From NCBI GenBank assembly GCA_015056315.1, contig SVGN01000002.1, positions 106,292-170,291 on the forward strand: DNA of 64,000 nt, read 5' to 3'. A program made the translations under genes and the position numbers. Position 1 is the first letter of the stretch; the number at the start of each line of letters is the position of its first letter. Source of the DNA: Clostridiales bacterium. GTDB lineage: Bacteria > Bacillota > Clostridia > Christensenellales > Aristaeellaceae. The notes beneath the pieces were generated by a model, which saw only the letters and a list, made by a program, of their open reading frames with translations, ran no database searches and was not told the origin of the DNA. This document shows, piece by piece, positions 34,318 to 43,616 of the stretch.

Positions 34318-34346
34318 ATGATACACGTTTTCCCCTTATGTGTAAA
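34318..34346 (-). promoter_or_regulatory. Promoter of thrC
   Basis: Minus strand TTTACA, 17-base spacer, TATCAT, about 40 bases before the start. Confidence 0.7.
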
Positions 34347-34498
34347 GCACCGCTTCTGTTTTTTCTTCTCATCGAATTCTCATGTTTCTATCAGCAGAGT
34401 TTCACCGTTTTTTGCCCTTTCCCTTCTTTCTTTTCCGGCCGCCCGGTGGTAAGATAGCACCGTAAACAAGAAACCCACCATTCAAGGAGGATATCAAC

Positions 34499-34855
34499 AT
34501 GACGGATTTCGATCAGAACGACGGTCTGGGCCCGGAGGGCAGCTATTTCGAAGCCAAGGCAAAGGCCGAGGAGAAGGCCAGGCGCAAGCAGTCGGATGCC
34601 ATGTTCCCCATCTGGATCTCTGTGCTTTATGTGGTGCTGGGCGCGCTGTTCAATCTCTGGCACCCGGGCTGGCTGCTGTTCTTCGCCATCCCGCTGCACT
34701 ATATGCACCCCAAGAACCCCATGGATCTGCTCACCAACCCGGTCATGATCACGCTGATCTATCTGGTGCTGGGCTTCTTCTTTAACCTGTGGCACCCCGG
34801 CTGGCTCATTTTCCTGATCATTCCCCTGTGGCCCATGCTGCGCAGGCACGGCTGA
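34499..34855 (+). CDS. Small membrane protein with an internal duplication
   Basis: 118 aa. After a charged N-terminal stretch ('AKAKAEEKARRKQ') come two copies of one unit: 'YVVLGALFNLWHPGWLLFFAIPL' and 'YLVLGFFFNLWHPGWLIFLIIPL' (parts), each a pair of membrane helices. The NLWHPGW core is known from clostridial membrane proteins but has no assigned function. SD AAGGAGG. Confidence 0.75.
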   Translation: MTDFDQNDGLGPEGSYFEAKAKAEEKARRKQSDAMFPIWISVLYVVLGALFNLWHPGWLLFFAIPLHYMHPKNPMDLLTNPVMITLIYLVLGFFFNLWHPGWLIFLIIPLWPMLRRHG

Positions 34856-34894
34856 GGGCAGCCCGCCGCGCGCAGCCGCAGCAGATAAACACAG

Positions 34895-34928
34895 GCCGCA
34901 GCGTTCTATGGCGCTGCGGCTGCTTTTG
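34895..34928 (+). terminator. Rho-independent terminator
   Basis: Stem GCCGCAGCG / CGCTGCGGC followed by TGCTTTTG. Confidence 0.65.
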
Positions 34929-34941
34929 TGAGGTTTTTTTC

Positions 34942-35433
34942 ATGCTTAGATGGTTCAGGCTTTTCGGGCAGCAGTATGTGGGCTTCTGGGCGCTGGGGCT
35001 GCTGCTGTTCCTTATTCAGGAGCTCCCCTATATGGTCATGCCGCTTTTCCGGCTGGAGGTAAACCCCATTATGACGATGCCGGAATCGTCTCCGGTGCTG
35101 GAGCGGTGCGAGAAGCTGCTGGGCTCCTTATGCATTGCACTGATGCTTTTTGTGGTACACGGGGAGAAGGGCTTCTTTTCCGCCGCAGCGGGACAGGAAA
35201 GGCTGTTTTTCCTGCTGGCGCTCCTTACGCTGCTGCACAACTTTGTCGGCTGGGGGCTGTACTTTACCGGGCATCAGAGCCTGTTTGTGATGATGGCCTT
35301 CCTGGTTGCCATGCCGCCGCTTTTCTATGTGTTCATTGGGCTGTGGCGCAGCAATTGGCTGCTGGTGGGCACCGGCTGCCTGTTCCTGCCGGTACACTTC
35401 ATCCATGTGCTGGGCAACCTGAAAATGGCCTGA
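34942..35433 (+). CDS. Hypothetical membrane protein
   Basis: 163 aa with about five hydrophobic segments; no recognised family. The ATG at 34942 gives 'MLRWFRLFGQQYVGFW'. There is only a weak SD (TGAGG), and the upstream terminator is close, so expression may depend on read-through or an unseen promoter. Confidence 0.65.
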   Translation: MLRWFRLFGQQYVGFWALGLLLFLIQELPYMVMPLFRLEVNPIMTMPESSPVLERCEKLLGSLCIALMLFVVHGEKGFFSAAAGQERLFFLLALLTLLHNFVGWGLYFTGHQSLFVMMAFLVAMPPLFYVFIGLWRSNWLLVGTGCLFLPVHFIHVLGNLKMA

Positions 35434-35480
35434 AGAAAGGACGTTGCCATTGCCCCCATAGGCTGCGCATACGAAAATCG

Positions 35481-35516
35481 GACCCCACCGCAATGCGGTG
35501 GGGTCTGATTTTTGTT
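35481..35516 (+). terminator. Bidirectional terminator between convergent genes
   Basis: Stem GACCCCACCGCA / TGCGGTGGGGTC followed by TGATTTTTGTTTG. Confidence 0.85.
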
Positions 35517-35518
35517 TG

Positions 35519-37522
35519 TTATTCTTTTTCCGCCTTGCCCACCAGCTTCATACAGATGCCGGTACGGGCAGGCAGGTACATCTGGAAGCCGATGCGGCCA
35601 TCCCCGGCGCGGCGGGCGGTGTAGGAAACATCCTTGGCGACGCGCTCCCAGCCGCCGTAGGCTTCATCGTCGGTGGAGAAGAAGGCCTTGTACCGGCTGT
35701 ACTCCTCGGGGGCGCAGACGAAGTAGCCGTCGTGGGAGCGGGCCGGGCTGAAGTTGAAGGCGAACAGCACGCCGCCCCGCTCGTAGACCAGCACCTGGGC
35801 CTCCTCATCGATCCACAGGCTGAGGGGCTCGTGCGACAGGATGCTGTTCTCCTTGGCCATGGCCAGCATGGCCTTATCGAAATCCTGCAAATAATGGTAT
35901 TTGAGCAGATGGTCGTCGGCCAGGTGCCACTGGCGGCGGCAGTAGTAGCTTGACCAGTTGTTGCCCTCCCGGGGGAAATCGATCCATTCGGGGTGGCCGA
36001 ACTCGTTGCCCATGAAGGTAAGGTAGCCTTCGCCGCCCAGCGACATGGTGAGCAGCCGGATCATCTTATGCAGGGCAAGGCCCCGATCGATGACGGTGCT
36101 GGGGTCGCTCAGCTTGGACATATGGGTGTACATGGCGCTGTCGCACAGCCAGAACATGATGGTCTTATCGCCCACCAGCGCCTGGTCGTGGCTTTCGGCA
36201 TAGCCGATGTATTTCTCCTTGGGGCGGCGGCCGCTGAGCTCGTACCACAGGTAGCGCATGTTCCACTGCTCATCGCTCTGGGTCTTGAGCAGCTTGATCC
36301 ACATATCCGGCACACCCATGGAGAGCCGGTAGTCGAAGCCCACGCCGCCATCCTCAATGGGCAGGCACATACCGGGCATGGCGGACATATCCTCCGCGAT
36401 GGTGATGGCATGGGGGTTCACCTGCCGGATCAGCTCGTTGGCCAGCTGCAGGTAGGTAACGGCCTCGGTCTCGGTGTTCATGGAGAAATACTTGCTGTAA
36501 TCGGTAAAGGCGGTGCCCAGGCCATGGTCGTGGTAGAGCATGGAGGTAACGCCATCGAAGCGGAAGCCGTCGAAATGGTACTCGGTCTGCCAGAACTTCA
36601 GGTTGGAGAGCAGGAAGTGGATCACTTCGTTCTTGCCGTAGTTGAACAGCTTGGTATCCCACGCCGGGTGGTGGCCCCGGGGGCCCTCGTGGAAGAACTG
36701 ATACACAGTGCCATCAAACTCGTTGATGCCCTCGGCGGTGTTCTTGACCGCATGGGAATGCACCACATCCAGCAGCACGGCGATGCCCATACCGTGGGCG
36801 GTATCGATCAGACTCTTCAGATCGGCGGGCATGCCGAAGCGGGAGGAGGCGGCAAAGAAATTGGATACCTGGTAGCCGAAGGAGCCGTAGTAGGGGTGCT
36901 CCATAATGGCCATGATCTGCAGGGTGTTGTACCCAAGCTGCTTGATGCGGGGCAGCACCTTATCGCGGAACTCCGCATAGGTGCCCACCTTTTCTTCCTC
37001 CTGCGCCATGCCGATGTGGCACTCGTAGATGAAGAGCTCCTTCTCGGGCACAAAGCCTGCATCCTGCCAGTGGTATTCCGGCTCATCCACGATCTCGGCG
37101 CACCAGTTATAGGTGACCGGATCCTGCACCACACGGCGGGCATAGAGCGGGATACGCTCCAAAAGGCGGTTCTGGCTGAGCACCACCGTCTTTACCTTGC
37201 AGCCGCCCCACAGGGCGTTTTCGCCGGGCAGGAACACCTCAAAATTGCCGTTGCCCACCGGGGTGAGCGGCAGGGAGGTCTTGTTCCAGTCATTCATATC
37301 GCCCATCAGGTACACAGCTTCGGCAGCGGGGGCCCACTCCCGGTACACCCAGCCGCCTTCGGTACGGTGAAAGCCGTAATACAGGTGACCGTTGGCAAAA
37401 TCGATCAGCTTGCCATCGCCCACCAATTCTTTTTTCTTGTTGGCGTAATTGTTCATACGCAGCTCGATATCTGCTGCAAAGGGCTTCAAGTACGGGTCAT
37501 ACTCAAAGATCCTGTACTCCAT
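35519..37522 (-). CDS. glgB: 1,4-alpha-glucan branching enzyme (GH13)
   Basis: 667 aa. Adds alpha-1,6 branches to glycogen. An N-terminal CBM48-like domain ('YREWAPAAEAVYLMGDMNDW') precedes the catalytic barrel with 'FDGFRFDGVTSM' (Asp nucleophile), 'ITIAEDMSAMPGM' (Glu acid/base) and 'AESHDQALVG' (Asp). The sequence is closer to the eukaryotic-like GH13_8 branch than to E. coli GlgB. ATG 37522 follows AGAGGTGG; the track's TTG start is not needed. No other glycogen genes are adjacent. Confidence 0.93.
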   Translation of the reverse strand: MEYRIFEYDPYLKPFAADIELRMNNYANKKKELVGDGKLIDFANGHLYYGFHRTEGGWVYREWAPAAEAVYLMGDMNDWNKTSLPLTPVGNGNFEVFLPGENALWGGCKVKTVVLSQNRLLERIPLYARRVVQDPVTYNWCAEIVDEPEYHWQDAGFVPEKELFIYECHIGMAQEEEKVGTYAEFRDKVLPRIKQLGYNTLQIMAIMEHPYYGSFGYQVSNFFAASSRFGMPADLKSLIDTAHGMGIAVLLDVVHSHAVKNTAEGINEFDGTVYQFFHEGPRGHHPAWDTKLFNYGKNEVIHFLLSNLKFWQTEYHFDGFRFDGVTSMLYHDHGLGTAFTDYSKYFSMNTETEAVTYLQLANELIRQVNPHAITIAEDMSAMPGMCLPIEDGGVGFDYRLSMGVPDMWIKLLKTQSDEQWNMRYLWYELSGRRPKEKYIGYAESHDQALVGDKTIMFWLCDSAMYTHMSKLSDPSTVIDRGLALHKMIRLLTMSLGGEGYLTFMGNEFGHPEWIDFPREGNNWSSYYCRRQWHLADDHLLKYHYLQDFDKAMLAMAKENSILSHEPLSLWIDEEAQVLVYERGGVLFAFNFSPARSHDGYFVCAPEEYSRYKAFFSTDDEAYGGWERVAKDVSYTARRAGDGRIGFQMYLPARTGICMKLVGKAEKE

Positions 37523-37634
37523 ACAGGCCACCTCTTTCAATTTTTATCGCCCTTCGTACTGCTCCCAAACAAGAAGGGAGCTTCTTACCCTATTGTAACC
37601 CTTTTTACCCGTGAAGTCAAATGCGGGGCAGGGG

Positions 37635-39053
37635 CTACGCGTACACGCCCACAAAGCGCAGCGTTGGCGCGATGCGGGCATCGGTGATGCGGATGCGCAG
37701 CCTGTCTGTGCAGATGCCCTCCAGCGGGATGATGCGCTGTCGGCCCACCACCGTACCGGAGGCCACCTCCGCCCATGCGCCCTCCTGCCAGGCATCCAGG
37801 GCATAGCTTTCCACCCGCTGGCTCATGCGCAGCTGCTCCCGCAGCACCACCCGCCGGATGCATTGCGCCCCCGCCCAGCGCAGGGTGACCTCTGCGGTAC
37901 CGTCTTCCGCAAGGGGCAGATAGAAGGCTTCATCATCGCTGCGGATGCATTCGATGCTATGCCCCTGCGCAGCGGGGGATGCCTCCAGCACCGCTTTTGC
38001 CAGCAGGTTTTCGCCATAGCTTCTGCGCAGGTACTCCCCCATCTGCCTGAGGCGCTCCACATCGTTTTCATGGAACAGGCCCTCGTCGGTGGGTGGTATG
38101 TTCAACAAAAACATGGCATTGCCGCCCACGGATTTTTCGTAGATATCGATCAGCTGAGCAAGAGGCTTTACCTGTTCATCCTCCGATGGGTGCCAGAACC
38201 AGCCGGGACGGATGGAGGTGTTCACCTCGGCAGGGTACCAGATCAGGTCGTTTTCATCCCGGAGCGCTTCCCGGCTGCCCAGATCCAGATCCCATGCCCG
38301 GATGGTACGCTGCCGGAAGGAGGGATCGTCGCTCTGCTGGCTCAGGGAGGCCACCTTCTCCGTATCGGCGGTGCGGGCGGGCACCACGCTCCACTCGCTG
38401 GGGCGGGTCTGCCCCGCCTCGTTGCCGCACCAGCGCACGTCCGGCCCGCAGATGTGTATGCAGGCATCCGGCTGCAGGGTGCGCACGGTACGATAATAGC
38501 GCTCCCAATCGTAGTACTGCTTTTTACCGTTGGGGCCCTCGCCGCAGGCACCATCCAGCCAGACGGTGAAGATATCGCCGTAGCCGGTGAGCAGTTCGGT
38601 GAGTTGAGCAACAAAATAATCATCGTAGGGCTTGCCGGTGCCGTAAAGGGGGTGGTGCCTGTCCCAGGGTGAAAGGTAGATGCCGAAGCCGATGCCGCCC
38701 TTTCGGCAGGCCTGGGCCACCTCCCGCACCACATCGCCCCGGCCAGCCTTGTAGGGGCTATGCGCCACGGTGTGGTCGGTGTAGCGGCTGGGCCAGAGGC
38801 AGAAGCCGTCATGGTGCTTGCAGGTGAGGATCAGCCCGGTCATGCCTGCCGCCTTGATGCTCTCGACCCACTGCTCCGCATCCAGCTTCCGGGGGTCGAA
38901 GATGGCGGGGCTTTCGGTGCCGTCGCCCCACTCCTTATCGGTAAAGGTATTGACGGTGAAATGCACAAAGGCATAGAAGGCCATATTCTGTATACGCAGT
39001 TGCCGCGGGCTGGGCACGATCCTGACCAGCCGCTCGTCGATGGTTCGCTGCAT
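37635..39053 (-). CDS. Alpha-L-fucosidase (GH29)
   Basis: 472 aa. GH29 fold with 'FTVNTFTDKEWGDGTE', 'LILTCKHHDGFCLWPS' and the catalytic aspartate in 'VWLDGACGEG'. A C-terminal beta-sandwich (~370-472) follows. No signal peptide, so likely cytoplasmic, acting on imported fucosylated glycans from host mucin or milk. SD AAGAGGTG precedes ATG 39053; the longer ORF start is spurious. Confidence 0.9.
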   Translation of the reverse strand: MQRTIDERLVRIVPSPRQLRIQNMAFYAFVHFTVNTFTDKEWGDGTESPAIFDPRKLDAEQWVESIKAAGMTGLILTCKHHDGFCLWPSRYTDHTVAHSPYKAGRGDVVREVAQACRKGGIGFGIYLSPWDRHHPLYGTGKPYDDYFVAQLTELLTGYGDIFTVWLDGACGEGPNGKKQYYDWERYYRTVRTLQPDACIHICGPDVRWCGNEAGQTRPSEWSVVPARTADTEKVASLSQQSDDPSFRQRTIRAWDLDLGSREALRDENDLIWYPAEVNTSIRPGWFWHPSEDEQVKPLAQLIDIYEKSVGGNAMFLLNIPPTDEGLFHENDVERLRQMGEYLRRSYGENLLAKAVLEASPAAQGHSIECIRSDDEAFYLPLAEDGTAEVTLRWAGAQCIRRVVLREQLRMSQRVESYALDAWQEGAWAEVASGTVVGRQRIIPLEGICTDRLRIRITDARIAPTLRFVGVYA

Positions 39054-39168
39054 GGCTGCACCTCTTTGCTTGTATTGCTGTTTTGCCCGGTGGGCATCTC
39101 TGCATCCATTGTACCAAAGGTGGCGGGGAAGCGTCAAACGGGAAAGGAGCCTTCCCCTGTCGCATGGC

Positions 39169-39430
39169 AAAAAAGGGGAAGGTGCAGGAAACTCAGTTTC
39201 CTGCCGGGTGTGGAGGCGGAGGGAAGTGTGTGCCCAGTGGGCACTTGCGCGAAGCGCAAAACGACCCGCAGTCGTCAACCGAAACGAGTACAGACCACGG
39301 CAGTGGGCTGTACGACGATTGAGGTTGCGGAACAGAGCCCACAAACCTTGCGCCGCAGCGCTTTCTTGTGAGCACAGCGAGCACCGAAGGTGCAAGATGT
39401 GCGGCTCGTGTTGGTATGTATGGGTTTTTC
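39169..39430. repeat. Dispersed non-coding repeat, copy 1 (long form)
   Basis: Starts AAAAAGGGGAAGGTGCAGG and ends GGTATGTATGGGTTTT; the same sequence is found inverted at 53612-53753. This copy has an extra ~120 bases in the middle. The ORFs listed here are only reading frames of the repeat. Region 39054-39557 holds no convincing gene. Confidence 0.85.
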
Positions 39431-39440
39431 GACAGTCTGG

Positions 39441-39487
39441 GCAAAGCCGCATCCCCAAAACAGAGGATGCGGCTTTGCTTTTTTTGC
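39441..39487 (+). terminator. Terminator-like hairpin behind the repeat
   Basis: GCAAAGCCGCATCC / GGATGCGGCTTTGC stem followed by seven T residues. Confidence 0.7.
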
Positions 39488-39557
39488 TTGCTTTGTCTCT
39501 TGCGCAAGCATATTGTTTCAGTGTTCGTTATGCCGAAGGCCCCGGCTGCAACCGTGT

Positions 39558-39743
39558 TTAGAATTGCCGAACACGAATCACATCACCATCGATGATGTCT
39601 GTATCCGCAAACATGGTCACGCAAGGCTTCTCGCCCTCAAGCATCATCTGATGCTCAATGATCGGTTCAACGAGTTCATCGCCGTTTTCATAAGTCCGCC
39701 AGCCATACTGCCGTCGAGGGAAGCCCCTGCCCTGTGCGATCAT
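39558..39743 (-). CDS. Possible small protein downstream of the MATE transporter
   Basis: 61 aa: 'MIAQGRGFPRRQYGWRTYENG' then an acidic C-terminus ending 'DGDVIRVRQF'. It follows the transporter by 5 bases, but the ribosome site is weak and I do not recognise it. It may be a genuine small gene or a chance ORF. Confidence 0.35.
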   Translation of the reverse strand: MIAQGRGFPRRQYGWRTYENGDELVEPIIEHQMMLEGEKPCVTMFADTDIIDGDVIRVRQF

Positions 39744-39748
39744 CCGTC

Positions 39749-41134
39749 TTATTCCGCTTTGACCGCTTTCCCGCCCCCGGCGGTAAAGCCGTGCATCCAG
39801 GTCTTGCGCTTTAAGCGGATGGTACACCATACCGTTTTGATGATGTAATCGATCTTCAGGAACACATAGATCCAGAAGGGCGAAAGGAACCACACATAGC
39901 CTGCCAGCCAGCCCAGCGGGATGGAGACCAGCCACATGAAGGCAATATCCGCCACCATGAGGAAGCGGGTATCGCCGCCGTTGCGCAGAACGCCCTTGGT
40001 AAGCATGGACTGGGTGGCCTGAAACACCACCATGATGGCGATGGCGTACATCAGCTGGAAGGCGATATCCTTGGTCTCCTGGGTGATGTTGTAGGCATTG
40101 ATCACCGGCGGGCACACCGCAAGGATGATCACCGCCGCCAGCAGGCCCATCAGCACGCTGAGCATCAGGAAGGTAACGCCCTGCCGGTAGGCGGTATCCC
40201 GGTCGCCCCGGCCAAGGGTGTTGCCGGTCATTACGCCGCCTGCGTTGGAGATGCCCTGATTCATCACCGTGGAAAGGCGCACCGTCTGGGAGATGATGGC
40301 GTTGGCAGAAACAAAGGAGGAGCCCAGATGCCCAATGACGATGGATACCGCCGTGTTGCCCAGCCCCAGCAGGAAGTCGGAGATGATCACCGGCACGCTG
40401 TAGTGCAGGTAGGGGCGCAGCATATCGCCGCAGCGGGCGAAGAGATGCCTGAAGCGCATGCCGATGCGCTTATCCAGCCCCAGCAGGTACACCAGAATGA
40501 TGCCCGCCTCAATGATGCGGGCCAGCACCGTGGCCAATGCGGCACCGGCGATCTGCATCTCCGGCAGGCCCAGCTTGCCGAAAATGAGAATGTAGTTGAG
40601 CACCAGATTGGAGGAAAACGAAATGATGGAGGCGATCAGCGGCAGCCGCACCTGACGCACCGAGCGCAGCACCACCGTGACCGGGGTGATGATGCCCGTA
40701 AGCAGGAAGGTGGGCGCACTGATGCGGAAATACAGCGCACCGGCCTCGATCACCGGCTGCTCATCGGCATAGATGCGCATGATGGTCTCGGGAATGAACA
40801 GCGTTGCCACCATAAAAAGCAGCGCAATGCCCAGGCTGACCCGCAGCATCAGCGCCACCACACGGCGTACGGCGGGCACATCCTTTGCGCCCCAGTACTG
40901 GGAGGTGAGCACCGCTGCGCCGCCGCCGATGCCCAGACACAATATCTGGTACAGGGAGATGAACTCATTGGCCAGCGACGAGCCGGAGAGCTGGATCTCG
41001 CCATAGGCACCCAGCATGATGGTATCCAGCATATTCACAGCGATGGTGATCAGGTTTTGCAGCACCACCGGCAGCGCCATCACCGCCACGGTCCTGTAGA
41101 AGCCCTTATCCTTTACGAACAGCCTGCCCAGCAT
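39749..41134 (-). CDS. MATE-family efflux transporter
   Basis: 461 aa with about 12 membrane segments. Start 'FYRTVAVMALPVVLQNLITIAVNMLDTIMLG' (part) is the classic MatE entry; a second MatE half begins 'LHYSVPVIISDFLLGLGNTA'. Likely a Na+ or H+-driven exporter; substrate unknown. It begins 25 bases after the DMT-family gene, in one operon. Confidence 0.92.
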   Translation of the reverse strand: MLGRLFVKDKGFYRTVAVMALPVVLQNLITIAVNMLDTIMLGAYGEIQLSGSSLANEFISLYQILCLGIGGGAAVLTSQYWGAKDVPAVRRVVALMLRVSLGIALLFMVATLFIPETIMRIYADEQPVIEAGALYFRISAPTFLLTGIITPVTVVLRSVRQVRLPLIASIISFSSNLVLNYILIFGKLGLPEMQIAGAALATVLARIIEAGIILVYLLGLDKRIGMRFRHLFARCGDMLRPYLHYSVPVIISDFLLGLGNTAVSIVIGHLGSSFVSANAIISQTVRLSTVMNQGISNAGGVMTGNTLGRGDRDTAYRQGVTFLMLSVLMGLLAAVIILAVCPPVINAYNITQETKDIAFQLMYAIAIMVVFQATQSMLTKGVLRNGGDTRFLMVADIAFMWLVSIPLGWLAGYVWFLSPFWIYVFLKIDYIIKTVWCTIRLKRKTWMHGFTAGGGKAVKAE

Positions 41135-41159
41135 GGCATACGCCTCCGTCTTTCGTATT

Positions 41160-41996
41160 TTACAGATTCAGCAGCACCAGCGCCGCCAGAATGATGCCCA
41201 GGGCAAGCAGCTTGCGCCCCGGCAGCTTTTCCCCGAAGAGGATGAGCCCCGCCAGCGTGACCAGCACGATGGTGCCCACACTGAAGGTGGGAAACACCAC
41301 CACCGCAGGCAATTGACCCAGCGCCAGCAGCAGAAAGCGGGTGGAGAGGTAGTTGGGTATGCCCAGCCCCAGGCCGAAGAGCACATCCCTGAGGCAGAGC
41401 TTCTCCCGGCGCACAAGGCACAGCACCGTGCACAGCACCAGCGCCACCAGAAAGGTGTACAGCAGGAAGTGATCCTTCCATGCCGGGTGGCCCCATTCCT
41501 CATACAGCTTGGACATGGCATCCGCCATGCCGCCGGAGAGCAGCAGGAGCACCAGCCCGCCAAGGCTGCCCCTTTCCTCCCTGTGCCCGCCGCCCTGCAT
41601 GAGCAGGATGGCCGCCACCGCTGCCCCGATGCCCAGGGCCCGGAGGAACGTCAGTTTTTCGCCAAAGAGCAGCACGGAGAGCAGCGTGGGCACCAGCACG
41701 CCCAGCTTCATAAAGGTGGCAGGCAGAGCGACCCCGTTGCGGCTCACGTTCCATTGCAGCAGAAGAAAACTGCCAAGAAACAGCACACCGCCTGTGCCGC
41801 CCAGCCAAAGCGCCGTGGCCAGCCCCTCACCGGCGGGGAACAGCTCCGTTTGGCCGCTGAACAGCAGGGAAAGGAGGCTGCACATCAGGTAATTCATACT
41901 GAGCATGCTGCCGGGGTTTTGGCGGTAACGCTCGCTCAGGCGCATCAGCACCGTGATGCAGGCGCTGCTCAACAGCGCAAGAAGCAGGTAAAGCAT
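41160..41996 (-). CDS. DMT-superfamily (EamA-like) transporter
   Basis: 278 aa, about ten membrane segments in two repeated halves; 'LSVLLFGEKLTFLRALGIGAAV' and 'LILFGEKLPGRKLLALGII' are the conserved ends of each EamA half. Substrate unknown, often amino acids or metabolites. I chose ATG 41996; the track start at 42032 lies next to the repeat and lacks a clear ribosome site. Confidence 0.85.
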   Translation of the reverse strand: MLYLLLALLSSACITVLMRLSERYRQNPGSMLSMNYLMCSLLSLLFSGQTELFPAGEGLATALWLGGTGGVLFLGSFLLLQWNVSRNGVALPATFMKLGVLVPTLLSVLLFGEKLTFLRALGIGAAVAAILLMQGGGHREERGSLGGLVLLLLSGGMADAMSKLYEEWGHPAWKDHFLLYTFLVALVLCTVLCLVRREKLCLRDVLFGLGLGIPNYLSTRFLLLALGQLPAVVVFPTFSVGTIVLVTLAGLILFGEKLPGRKLLALGIILAALVLLNL

Positions 41997-42035
41997 GATC
42001 TTTCTCGCTTTCGCAACGGTGGTCATTTGCAAAAC

Positions 42036-42290
42036 AGGCGAGGTCTTTCAACCTCGCCCCAGACTGTCGAAAAAGCCCCAGAGGTATCGGAGGGCCGCAG
42101 CCCTCCGATTGCCAATCCGAAACCAGCGGCGTGTACGGTGGTTTCGGAACCCTTGCGTAGCAAGGGGTTCCTATCGCCGTTTGCCGCCCGGGGAGCCGTA
42201 GGCTCCTAGGCAAACGGTGCAAAAGTCGTCAAAAAAGCCGCCGCAGGCGTGTTTTTTGACGAGCTGAGGCGAGGTCTTTCAACCTCGCCC
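42036..42290. repeat. Cluster of hairpins bounded by 24-base direct repeats
   Basis: AGGCGAGGTCTTTCAACCTCGCCC occurs at 42036-42059 and 42267-42290, and is itself a hairpin. Between them lie a row of further stems, including ATCGGAGGGC / GCCCTCCGAT, GAACCCCTTG / CAAGGGGTTC, GGAGCC / GGCTCC and CGTCAAAAAA / TTTTTTGACG. The piece CCAGACTGTCGAAAAA also occurs inverted at 39429-39440. No ORF of note. Confidence 0.75.
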
Positions 42291-42320
42291 GTAGTATGAG
42301 CCTTGGTAAAAACGTTTCGT

Positions 42321-43604
42321 TTAGCCCTCTTCCACGCGCAGCAGGCTCTCCACAGAGGCCACATCGGGCGTGATCTCCCGAACGGCGGCCTGCATCTCCT
42401 TTTCGTAAGCCGCATGGGTGATGAACACCAGCGTTACCCGGCCATCCTTCACCTCACCCTTCTGCTGCATGGCAGCAATGCTCACGCCGTGGTCGGCAAA
42501 GGTCTTGGCTACGCTGCTGAGCACACCGGGCCGATCCTGGGCGCGCATGCGCACATAGAAGGAGCAGCGCCAGTCGGTGTTGTTCTCCAGCGAAACAGTG
42601 GGGTACAGCTCGTTTTCGAAGGTGGGGTAGCAATGCTTGGGAGCGGAGGCAGCGCGGATCAGGTCGCTGACGATGGCGCTGGCGGTGGGCAGATCGCCCG
42701 CGCCGCGACCCATGAACATCATCTCGCCGCAGGCGTGGCCGTTCAGGTACACAGCGTTGAAAGCGCCGTTGATGTTGGCCATGGGGTGATCCTCGCGGAT
42801 GAAGGTGGGGTGCACACGGGTCTCCACCTTGAGGCCCTCCCGCTTGGCGATGGCCAGCAGCTTGAGGGTATAGCCCAGCTCCTGACCGCAGCGGATATCC
42901 TCCGCCTGTACGCCGGTGATGCCCTCCACATATACGCTCTCGAAGGGCACACGGCCATGGAAGGCCAGGCTGGCCAGAATGCTCAGCTTGTAGGCCGCAT
43001 CCAGACCCTCCACGTCGGAGGCGGGGTCGGGCTCGGCAAGGCCCAGGCGCTGGGCATCCTTGAGCACGGCGGCATACTCCTCGCCCTCTTTGCTCATGCG
43101 GGTGAGGATGTAGTTGGTGGTACCGTTGACGATGCCGTACAGCCGGTCGATCCGGTTGGCCTGCAAGCTGTCTTCAATGGTGTGGATGATGGGGATGGCG
43201 CCGCACACAGCAGCCTCGTAGTAGAGGCCAGCGCCGCTTTCCTTGGCGGCCTTCTGCAGCTCGTGCCAGTGCAGGGCAAAGGCCACCTTGTTGGCGGTGA
43301 CCACGGTCTTGCCATGCCGGAGGGCAGCCAGCAGGTAGCCGAAGGCGGGCTGTTCGCCGCCCAGGAACTCCAGCACGATGGAGATCTCTTCATCCTCCAG
43401 GATATCGTTCACGTTGCTGGTGAGCAGCTCCCGGGGGATCTCCACATCCCGCTGTTTGTTTACATCGCGTACCAGCATGCGCTTTACCTCAAAGCGCAGC
43501 CCGGTACGGTGGGCGATCTCCTTGGAGAAGCCGTTGAGCAGGCGGTATACGCCGCTGCCCACATTACCGCAGCCAAAAAAACCTACTTTGATCACATCAC
43601 TCAT
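42321..43604 (-). CDS. hom: Homoserine dehydrogenase
   Basis: 427 aa. NAD(P)-binding 'VGFFGCGNVGSGVYRLL', the catalytic domain with 'NGTTNYILTRM' and 'DPASDVEGLDAAYKL', and a C-terminal ACT domain ('RPGVLSSVAKTFADHGVSI') which normally senses threonine. Makes homoserine for threonine and methionine. It starts 12 bases after coaX. SD GGAGGC. Confidence 0.97.
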   Translation of the reverse strand: MSDVIKVGFFGCGNVGSGVYRLLNGFSKEIAHRTGLRFEVKRMLVRDVNKQRDVEIPRELLTSNVNDILEDEEISIVLEFLGGEQPAFGYLLAALRHGKTVVTANKVAFALHWHELQKAAKESGAGLYYEAAVCGAIPIIHTIEDSLQANRIDRLYGIVNGTTNYILTRMSKEGEEYAAVLKDAQRLGLAEPDPASDVEGLDAAYKLSILASLAFHGRVPFESVYVEGITGVQAEDIRCGQELGYTLKLLAIAKREGLKVETRVHPTFIREDHPMANINGAFNAVYLNGHACGEMMFMGRGAGDLPTASAIVSDLIRAASAPKHCYPTFENELYPTVSLENNTDWRCSFYVRMRAQDRPGVLSSVAKTFADHGVSIAAMQQKGEVKDGRVTLVFITHAAYEKEMQAAVREITPDVASVESLLRVEEG

Positions 43605-43616
43605 GCCTGTGCCTCC

